The position numbers and the translations under genes were made by a program. DNA of 10,388 bases from an uncultured Bacilli bacterium (lineage in GTDB: Bacteria; Bacillota_I; Bacilli_A; RF39; UBA660): the NCBI GenBank assembly GCA_934133155.1, contig CAKPAT010000040.1:1-10388 (forward strand), read 5' to 3'. Numbering within the stretch: the stretch's first letter is position 1; the number at the start of each line of letters is the position of its first letter. This document shows positions 5,351 to 10,388 of this stretch, piece by piece. The notes beneath the pieces are model-generated. The model saw nothing but the letters and a program-made list of their open reading frames with translations. It did not search any database and had not been told where the DNA came from.

Positions 5351-7345
5351 CTATTTCTTCTTATGATTCTCATTTTTAATTTGACTAGCCAAATAAGCAT
5401 CAAACTGATCCAAACTGTCACTTCCAGGAATACCATCAAAAGTCCTCTTAGAAATTTCACCAAAACCATCACTTAATTTTTGAACCTTAAGCTCAAAAAC
5501 TCTATTATAAACGTCCATCAAATCAGATAAAGAAAGTCCCTCTAAAATATCAGGCATACTAGAAATTAACCTGCTTTTCTCTAAAGTTTCCCTATCCATA
5601 TTTAAAGAGCTAGAACTACGATTAAAATCCTCTTCACTCGCTAAAGGTTTACCAAAAGAATTATCCCTAAAATCATAATCAATATCCGCAAGTAACTCTA
5701 ACTGTCTATCACTTAAAACACCTTGAAAAGCCAAACTCTTTTGGTTATTAATCCACTTATCAAAATTAAACCTATCAAGTGCACTACCTGTAAAACCATT
5801 TGCAAGCATAATTTTAAAATCATTATATTGCTCATACCAATCACTTGGCACGTCATTAAAAGTTAAAGGTTCATTTTCCACAATTTCCGTATCAGCTAGC
5901 TTTTCAGTTTTGTCACTTTCACTATCAGTAATATCACCACTAGCACTATCAAAATTTTCCACAGCATTTAAAGAAGAAATACCTCTAAAATCATAACCAA
6001 TATCAGAAAGTAAACTTAACTGTCTATCCGTTAAAAGTCCCTTAAGTGCTAAATCACTTTGATTTTTAATCCATTTATTAAAATTGGATAAATCAATCTG
6101 TCTTCCAGCAAAATTCGTATCCTTCTTTGCTCTATAAATTTTATATTGCTCATACCAGTCATTAGGTACACCATCTGCACTAAATTGATAAACATTTAAA
6201 GGTTCTACTTTAACCTCTTTCTTACTATCTTTTTTTTCATCCTCAGCAATTTCATTATTAACATCTAAAGAGTTTTCCACAGTATTTTTTTCAGATAAAT
6301 CTCCTTCACTTATCTTATCAGGTATGTCGGAAGTCAAATCAACAGTCTTCATATCAAACATATCTTTTAATTTGTCATTTTCATCCATTTCAAAACTTTC
6401 TTCAAAAGTTACATTTTCCCTATTAAAAGGTTCGGTAGAAACCTCACTATTCTCAGTTAAATTAACAGGTTTATTCACATTAAAACCTTCTTCAGCCATT
6501 AACATATCATATTCTTCTGGTTCAAAATGCAAAGATAAATTATCAGAATTTGCATCCATTACAACATCAATAACATTATCTTTAAGATGTAGTTTTTTCT
6601 TAAGAAAATCCAAAACATCATTAATCTCCAAAGCTCTTTCAGAAAAATCTTCACTATCAATTGAATTTAATACATTTCCATAATCTAAAGGTTTTTTTTC
6701 AGTACCACATACATTCTTTTTCCTAGTAACCAAAAAATTTTCTACTTTTTTATCCCAATCAGACTTCTTAATAAAAATGCCTAAAATATAAAATTTATTA
6801 TTATCAAGAATTTTAAAATAAATTCTAACTTGATCATTTCCACCTTTTTTCCAACGATAAATGTTTTTAAGTTCTTTATTATTAGAACGCAAAAGTCCAA
6901 CATGCAAATCAGATTTACCAAAAGTAAAGTCATTTAACAAATAATTAAAGCCTTCTAAAATAGAAACATAATAATCCTTATTAATACTTTCAATATCACT
7001 AACTACTAAAGAATTATAACTCTTAGAATGAGCTAAAATAACCGAATTTTCATTATTTTTACTATCACCTAAAGAAGCATCTTTTTGAACATTAACATCC
7101 TCATAATACTTTTTACAAGTCAAATAAACTCTTTTTAATGCATTTACATCTACATCTTCAAAATTATCACTTTCATAAACAGAAATATCTAACTTTAAAT
7201 GCCTTAAAATAAATGACATAATATCATCAAAACCATGATAAAAAGAAGGATTAGGAAAATGTTTTGATAGCTTATCCCAAGCACTTTTCTCATCAATGCA
7301 ATCCTCTAAATCTAAAATAATGTTCATAATGTTTTTCTCATCCAT
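5351..7345 (-). CDS. Large protein of unknown function with RelE-like segment and two helicase-associated-type repeats
   Basis: I do not recognise this 664-aa protein as a named family. From the N-terminus: residues 1-142 are mixed and without a recognised domain. Residues 143-209 contain NIYRWKKGG, QVRIYFKILD and FYILGIFIKKSDW, a strand pattern resembling RelE/ParE/Gp49-type toxins. Residues about 271-381 are an acidic, Ser/Asn-rich, probably disordered linker. Residues 393-454 and 499-560 are a tandem repeat resembling helicase-associated (HA) domains. The C-terminal 80 residues are mostly helical and end in HKKK. There is no signal peptide or membrane segment. I chose ATG 7345 because GGGGGTG lies at 7351-7357 and the longer frame to 7387 would start inside the rplQ terminator. 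Codon use looks like its neighbours. A role in nucleic-acid binding or regulation is inference from the repeats. Confidence 0.8.
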   Translation of the reverse strand: MDEKNIMNIILDLEDCIDEKSAWDKLSKHFPNPSFYHGFDDIMSFILRHLKLDISVYESDNFEDVDVNALKRVYLTCKKYYEDVNVQKDASLGDSKNNENSVILAHSKSYNSLVVSDIESINKDYYVSILEGFNYLLNDFTFGKSDLHVGLLRSNNKELKNIYRWKKGGNDQVRIYFKILDNNKFYILGIFIKKSDWDKKVENFLVTRKKNVCGTEKKPLDYGNVLNSIDSEDFSERALEINDVLDFLKKKLHLKDNVIDVVMDANSDNLSLHFEPEEYDMLMAEEGFNVNKPVNLTENSEVSTEPFNRENVTFEESFEMDENDKLKDMFDMKTVDLTSDIPDKISEGDLSEKNTVENSLDVNNEIAEDEKKDSKKEVKVEPLNVYQFSADGVPNDWYEQYKIYRAKKDTNFAGRQIDLSNFNKWIKNQSDLALKGLLTDRQLSLLSDIGYDFRGISSLNAVENFDSASGDITDSESDKTEKLADTEIVENEPLTFNDVPSDWYEQYNDFKIMLANGFTGSALDRFNFDKWINNQKSLAFQGVLSDRQLELLADIDYDFRDNSFGKPLASEEDFNRSSSSLNMDRETLEKSRLISSMPDILEGLSLSDLMDVYNRVFELKVQKLSDGFGEISKRTFDGIPGSDSLDQFDAYLASQIKNENHKKK
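5666..5851 (-). repeat. Second helicase-associated-type protein repeat in the 664-aa gene
   Basis: This encodes residues 499-560. It aligns without gaps to the first copy at 34 of 62 positions by my count. Conserved features are VPxDWYEQY, FxKWIxNQ, LAxxGxLxDRQL and the final YDFR. The spaced Trp, W-x-x-Q, G-x-L and terminal aromatic pattern is that of HA domains (Pfam PF03457 type), by recognition only. Confidence 0.75.
5984..6169 (-). repeat. First helicase-associated-type protein repeat in the 664-aa gene
   Basis: This encodes residues 393-454, the same length (62 aa) as the second copy and 44 residues before it. The ending IGYDFR is closer than the second copy to the typical HA-domain ending IGFxW. 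The linker between copies is acidic and low in complexity. Confidence 0.75.
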
Positions 7346-7359
7346 ATGCACACCCCCAT

Positions 7360-7387
7360 ATAATATAACTATATCATAAAATAACAA
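7360..7387 (-). promoter_or_regulatory. Tentative promoter for the 664-aa gene
   Basis: Minus strand TTGTTA (7382-7387), a 16-nt spacer and TATTAT (7360-7365) resemble a sigma-A promoter. The implied start site would leave almost no leader before the Shine-Dalgarno at 7351-7357, which weakens the call. An alternative -10, TATGAT (7373-7378), has no good -35. The gene may instead be reached by read-through from the ribosomal operon. Confidence 0.3.
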
Positions 7388-7412
7388 AAATAAAAAGATG
7401 CTTAAGCATCTT
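7386..7412 (-). terminator. Intrinsic terminator of the ribosomal operon, overlapping the rplQ stop codon
   Basis: A perfect 18-bp palindrome (7395-7412) folds in the transcript as AAGATGC, loop TTAA, GCATCTT, directly followed by TTTATTTTT. The 5' arm encodes the last residues of L17 and the loop contains its TAA stop (7402-7404). It marks the end of the map-to-rplQ block. Confidence 0.8.
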
Positions 7413-7755
7413 CTCTAACAAGTTCTAAAACAACGTTTAAAGCATCGTCGCCTCTACGTTCGTCTAACTTTAAAATTCTTGTATATCCGCCATTTCTATT
7501 TGCATATCTAACAGCTAAATCGTCAAAAACTTTTTTAACAGTTTCACTATCATTATGTAAGAAAGCCAAAGCCTTTCTCCTAGAAACAAGTGAACCATTC
7601 TTACCATAAGTAATCATTTTATCAACAAACTTACGAACCTCTTTAGCTCTAGTTTCAGTTGTAACAATTCTCTCATTGTTAATGACATCTCTAGTTAGAT
7701 TAGCAAGCATACTTCTTCTATGCTTATTATCGCGTCCTAATTTTCTATAAGCCAT
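7402..7755 (-). CDS. rplQ: 50S ribosomal protein L17
   Basis: L17 is a large-subunit protein near the exit tunnel. The 117-aa length is typical for Firmicutes. The sequence begins [17 protein letters not shown], the family signature. [18 protein letters not shown] (33-50) and the C-terminal [14 protein letters not shown] are also characteristic. AGGAGG lies just before ATG 7755, and 14 nt separate it from rpoA. Its stop codon is embedded in the intrinsic terminator, so it is the last gene of the ribosomal transcript. In Bacillus the next gene would be ecfA1, but here other genes intervene. Confidence 0.98.
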   Translation of the reverse strand: MAYRKLGRDNKHRRSMLANLTRDVINNERIVTTETRAKEVRKFVDKMITYGKNGSLVSRRKALAFLHNDSETVKKVFDDLAVRYANRNGGYTRILKLDERRGDDALNVVLELVREDA

Positions 7756-7769
7756 AATTATCCTCCTAA

Positions 7770-8717
7770 CTAATCCTCATCACGGAATTTAAGTCCCATA
7801 TCTTTAATTTTATCAATAACCTCTTTTAAAGATTTTTTACCTAAATTACGAATTTTCATCATTTCTAATTCAGACTTTTCAGTCAAATCACCTAAAGTAT
7901 TAATATTAGCTCTCTTAAGACAATTATAAGCTCTTACAGAGAAATCCAAATCATCAATAGGAGTTTCTAACTTCTTAACCTTATTATCCTCTTGTTTAGC
8001 ATTCATAATACCAGTAATATCAGCCATTTCACTTAAATTAGTAATGATATTCAAATGTTCAATTAAAATTTTTGCAGAAAGTGCCATAGCTTCCTCAGGT
8101 CTAATAGAACCATTAGTTTGAACTTCCATAGTAAGTTTATCATAAGTTCCATCTTGGCCAACACGAGTCTTATCAACCGTTGGAACAACAAGCTCAACAG
8201 GTGAATAAAGAGCATCAATAGGAATAAATCCTAAAGTCAAATCAGAAATATATTTCTTATTTGCAGAAGAAAGTGAAGCACCACGACCACTAGCAATAAT
8301 AAACTCCATATCAAGCTTACCACCTTTAGCTAAAGTAGCAATAACTTGATCCTTGTTAATTATCTCAACATCATCATCACAAACAATATCAGCAGCTGTA
8401 ACAACTCTTTCTTCATTTACAAACAAATGAGCTCTTTTAACCTCTTTAGAATCACTTCTAATAACAACATTTTTCAAATTCAAAACAATAGTTGTTACAT
8501 CTTCAATAACTCCATCCATAGTTTGGAACTCATGCATAACTCCATCAATCTTAACAGCAACAATAGCTGTTCCAGGCATTGAAGAAAGCATAACTCTTCT
8601 AAGAGCATTGCCTAAAGTTATACCAAAACCTCTTTCTAAAGGTTCTAACTCAAATTTTCCATAATGACTGTTTTCAACATATTCAGTTATTTTATAATTT
8701 GGTTTTTCAAAGTTCAT
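7770..8717 (-). CDS. rpoA: DNA-directed RNA polymerase subunit alpha
   Basis: The alpha subunit dimerises to start RNA polymerase assembly and contacts UP elements and activators. It has 315 aa, the normal length. The N-terminal domain (about 1-230) includes [19 protein letters not shown] (22-40) and [15 protein letters not shown] flexible linker near 235-255 leads to the C-terminal domain [18 protein letters not shown] and [12 protein letters not shown], the helix-hairpin-helix region that binds DNA. The start at 8717 is preceded by AAGGAG. Gaps are 17 nt to rpsK and 14 nt to rplQ. rpsD, which lies between rpsK and rpoA in many Clostridia, is absent, as in Bacilli. Confidence 0.99.
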   Translation of the reverse strand: MNFEKPNYKITEYVENSHYGKFELEPLERGFGITLGNALRRVMLSSMPGTAIVAVKIDGVMHEFQTMDGVIEDVTTIVLNLKNVVIRSDSKEVKRAHLFVNEERVVTAADIVCDDDVEIINKDQVIATLAKGGKLDMEFIIASGRGASLSSANKKYISDLTLGFIPIDALYSPVELVVPTVDKTRVGQDGTYDKLTMEVQTNGSIRPEEAMALSAKILIEHLNIITNLSEMADITGIMNAKQEDNKVKKLETPIDDLDFSVRAYNCLKRANINTLGDLTEKSELEMMKIRNLGKKSLKEVIDKIKDMGLKFRDED

Positions 8718-8734
8718 AAAAGGCTCCTTTCTTA

Positions 8735-9118
8735 TTATCCACGAGGTCTCTTAGGTGGACGACATCCATTATGTGGAATAGGTGTAATATCAGAAATTGA
8801 AGTAATTTCAAGTCCAGCAGTTTGAAGTGAACGAATAGCCGTTTCACGACCAGAACCTAAACCTTTAGCAAAAACTTCAACCTTTTTCATACCCATCTCA
8901 CTAGCTGCCTTACCAGCAGCCTCAGCTGCCATACCTGCAGCAAATGGAGTAGATTTCTTACTACCTTTAAATCCCAAAGTACCAGCTGATGCCCAACTAA
9001 TTGCATTACCATTCTTATCAGTAAGCGTTACAATTGTATTATTAAAAGTTGAGTGAATAAAAGCTTTACCTTCTGGGACATTCTTCTTAACCTTACGTTT
9101 TCTTGCTTTATAAGCCAT
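8735..9118 (-). CDS. rpsK: 30S ribosomal protein S11
   Basis: S11 sits on the 30S platform near the mRNA exit path. It has 127 aa, the usual length. [15 protein letters not shown] (20-34), the [13 protein letters not shown] segment and the C-terminal [12 protein letters not shown] are all diagnostic. GGAGG precedes ATG 9118, with an 18-nt gap after rpsM and 17 nt before rpoA. No unusual residues were noticed. Confidence 0.99.
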   Translation of the reverse strand: MAYKARKRKVKKNVPEGKAFIHSTFNNTIVTLTDKNGNAISWASAGTLGFKGSKKSTPFAAGMAAEAAGKAASEMGMKKVEVFAKGLGSGRETAIRSLQTAGLEITSISDITPIPHNGCRPPKRPRG

Positions 9119-9136
9119 AATATCCTCCTTTATTTA

Positions 9137-9502
9137 CTATTTCTTTTTATTTGCAATAGTCTTTGGTTTACCTTTACGAGTACGTGCATTTCTGCTTGTT
9201 TTTTGACCTCTTACTGGTAAGCCCTTTTTATGACGAATTCCTTGATAACAATTGATTTCCATCTTAGTTTTAATGTTCATATTAACTTCACGACGTAAAT
9301 CACCTTCGATAACATACTTTTCAATCTCACTATGAATACGTGCAAGCTCGTCAGTATCCAAACTGCCAGCCTTCTTATTAACATCAACATTAGCATCTTT
9401 CAAAATTTGATTAGAAAGACTTCTACCAATACCATAAATATAAGTAAGAGCAATTTCAACTCTCTTATTATTAGGTACATCTACACCTTTAATACGTGCC
9501 AT
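9137..9502 (-). CDS. rpsM: 30S ribosomal protein S13
   Basis: S13 lies in the head of the 30S subunit and contacts P-site tRNA and L5. The 121-aa product begins [14 protein letters not shown], followed by [11 protein letters not shown]. It ends with [24 protein letters not shown] and a basic Lys-rich tail, all family hallmarks. The start is ATG 9502, preceded by AGGAGGTG. An in-frame ATG at 9550 would add 16 unrelated residues encoded inside rpmJ. The usual IGSYRG before GIRH is INCYQG here, a minor divergence. Confidence 0.98.
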   Translation of the reverse strand: MARIKGVDVPNNKRVEIALTYIYGIGRSLSNQILKDANVDVNKKAGSLDTDELARIHSEIEKYVIEGDLRREVNMNIKTKMEINCYQGIRHKKGLPVRGQKTSRNARTRKGKPKTIANKKK

Positions 9503-9515
9503 AAAACACCTCCTA

Positions 9516-9629
9516 TTAACCTTGTCTTTGTTTGTGTTTTGGATTAACACAAATTACCATTGTTTTTCCATTACGTCTGATAATCTTACACTTATCACAC
9601 ATTTTTTTTACTGATGGTCTTACTTTCAT
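9516..9629 (-). CDS. rpmJ: 50S ribosomal protein L36
   Basis: L36 is a 37-aa zinc-ribbon protein of the large subunit. The translation starts [15 protein letters not shown] and ends in [11 protein letters not shown]. The zinc ligands Cys11, Cys14, Cys27 and His32 are all present, so this is the zinc-binding (C+) form. The AGGAGG that serves it overlaps the TAG stop of infA. The gaps are 11 nt to infA and 13 nt to rpsM. Position between infA and rpsM is the standard one in Firmicutes. Confidence 0.98.
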   Translation of the reverse strand: MKVRPSVKKMCDKCKIIRRNGKTMVICVNPKHKQRQG

Positions 9630-9640
9630 AAATATTCCTC

Positions 9641-9862
9641 CTACCTTGTTACTCTATAGGTTATACGCCCGCATGTTAAATCATAAGGTGATAGTTCAAC
9701 TTTCACTTTATCCCCCAGTAAAATACGAATACGATGTAACCGCATTTTACCAGAAATGCGAGCTTTTATAACGTGATTGTTCTCAAGCTTAACCTTAAAT
9801 TCCCCACCTGGGAGTACTTCTTCAATTGAGCCTTCTAATTCAATGACATCTTCTTTAGCCAC
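9641..9862 (-). CDS. infA: Translation initiation factor IF-1
   Basis: IF-1 binds the ribosomal A site during initiation and helps IF-2 and IF-3 select the start codon. The 73-aa OB-fold product begins [22 protein letters not shown] and contains [17 protein letters not shown] and ELSPYDL, which are diagnostic. [12 protein letters not shown] replaces the more usual LTRGRITYR ending, so a Cys stands where Arg is common. The start codon is GTG at 9862, four nt after the map stop, with a very strong ribosome-binding site supplied by the end of map. Confidence 0.98.
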   Translation of the reverse strand: MAKEDVIELEGSIEEVLPGGEFKVKLENNHVIKARISGKMRLHRIRILLGDKVKVELSPYDLTCGRITYRVTR

Positions 9863-9866
9863 TCTA

Positions 9867-9875
9867 TCACCTCCT
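9867..9875 (-). promoter_or_regulatory. Shine-Dalgarno of infA built from the last codons of map
   Basis: AGG AGG TGA encodes the final Arg-Arg-stop of map and is also a near-perfect Shine-Dalgarno for infA, with 7 nt between AGGAGG and the GTG start. This fixes the infA start and implies tight coupling of the two genes. Confidence 0.85.
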
Positions 9876-10388
9876 GGTTAAAATTTCATACCCATCTTTC
9901 GTAACTAATACAGTGTGCTCAAAATGGCCAGAAGGTTTATCATCAGCAGTAATGATAGTCCAATCATCATCTAAAATATAAATCTTTCTAGTACCCAAAT
10001 TAAGCATAGGTTCAACAGCAATAACCATACCTTCTTTTAAAATCGGTCCAGTACCTCTTGAACCATAATTAGGAACATCAGGATCTTCATGAACGTCAGT
10101 GCCAACGCCATGACCAACAAGCTCCCTAACCACACTGAGGTTATGTTCAGTCGCATACTTACTTACCGCATAACCAATATCGCCAACATGACATCCATCA
10201 TGAATAGCACCTAACCCTTTAAATAAAGCTTTCTCAGTATGTTCAAGTAAATATTCCTTTTCTTTAGAAATTTTTCCAACTGGATACGTCCAAGCAGAAT
10301 CTCCATGATAACCTTCATAGCATGCACCAATATCAATAGAAATAATGTCGCCTTCTTTTAAATGTCTATTACTTGGAATACCATGTAC
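9867..10388 (-). CDS. map: Methionine aminopeptidase type I, 5' end cut by the window edge
   Basis: MetAP removes the initiator methionine from nascent proteins. The visible 173 residues are the C-terminal two-thirds of a protein of about 250 aa; the frame is open to the right edge, starting in VHGIPSN (usually VCHGIPS). The dinuclear metal ligands are recognisable: Asp in ISIDIG, Asp in YHGDSAW, His in GHGVG, Glu in VEPML and Glu in GHFEHT. A GTG at 10133 lies inside the conserved fold and is not the start. The stop TGA precedes the infA GTG by 4 nt. map-infA adjacency is standard in the Bacilli ribosomal cluster. Confidence 0.97.
   Translation of the reverse strand, partial: VHGIPSNRHLKEGDIISIDIGACYEGYHGDSAWTYPVGKISKEKEYLLEHTEKALFKGLGAIHDGCHVGDIGYAVSKYATEHNLSVVRELVGHGVGTDVHEDPDVPNYGSRGTGPILKEGMVIAVEPMLNLGTRKIYILDDDWTIITADDKPSGHFEHTVLVTKDGYEILTRR

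Noticed and set aside
6324..6683. Plus-strand open frame of 119 codons within the 664-aa gene
   Set aside because: It lies opposite the acidic linker; the Ser-rich product mirrors reversed Glu/Asp/Asn codons. No supporting start signal.
7346..7387. Longer N-terminus for the 664-aa protein starting at 7387
   Set aside because: The extra 14 codons begin in the rplQ terminator T tract, have no Shine-Dalgarno, and would skip the good GGGGGTG site before 7345.
9503..9550. Extended S13 start at 9550
   Set aside because: The extension is the rpmJ coding sequence in another frame; S13 begins MARIKGV with its own AGGAGG.
9532..9771. Plus-strand open frame across rpmJ and infA
   Set aside because: It is antisense to two certain translation genes and has no family resemblance.
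1..10388. UGA-as-tryptophan code, CRISPR arrays, tRNA genes, transposons or prophage
   Set aside because: Trp is TGG in the genes checked and TGA is used as a stop. No spaced direct repeats, cloverleaf-like gaps, integrase or transposase motifs were found; almost all sequence is coding.

Overview
The window looks like chromosome of a low-GC Firmicute, most likely a member of the Bacilli in the broad sense, possibly an uncultured gut lineage. The base composition is strongly AT-rich. All genes lie on the minus strand. The gene order map-infA-rpmJ-rpsM-rpsK-rpoA-rplQ followed by ecfA1-ecfA2-ecfT-truA is the Bacillus-type end of the S10/spc/alpha ribosomal cluster, and rpsD is absent between rpsK and rpoA, as in Bacilli rather than Clostridia. 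Tryptophan is encoded by TGG and TGA serves as a stop (map, ecfT), so the standard bacterial code is used and a Mycoplasma-type code is ruled out.

Reading in the direction of transcription (high to low coordinates), the window opens with the C-terminal two-thirds of methionine aminopeptidase (9867-10388). Then come IF-1, L36, S13, S11, RNA polymerase alpha and L17, packed with gaps of 4-18 nt and good Shine-Dalgarno sites. L36 (9516-9629) is a very short gene. The block ends in a compact intrinsic terminator that overlaps the rplQ stop codon (7386-7412).

Between rplQ and the ECF transporter genes, which are adjacent in Bacillus, four genes are inserted. The first (5351-7345) is a large protein of unrecognised family with a RelE/ParE-like segment, a long acidic linker and two helicase-associated-type repeats. 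A 124-nt gap follows with a weak terminator and a good sigma-A-type promoter. Then come a short-chain dehydrogenase, an M14 zinc carboxypeptidase-like protein and an M15 VanY-like D-Ala-D-Ala peptidase. From that promoter onward the genes are tightly spaced or overlapping, through ecfA1, ecfA2, ecfT and into truA, which runs off the left edge. They probably form one transcript.

The main points of interest are: (1) the ECF ATPases are strikingly degenerate, EcfA1 lacking the Q-loop Gln, the catalytic Glu and the H-loop His, and EcfA2 lacking the H-loop His; (2) the novel domain combination in the 664-aa protein; (3) two peptidoglycan-type peptidases without visible signal peptides, apparently co-transcribed with an ECF module; (4) the rplQ terminator whose loop is the stop codon.
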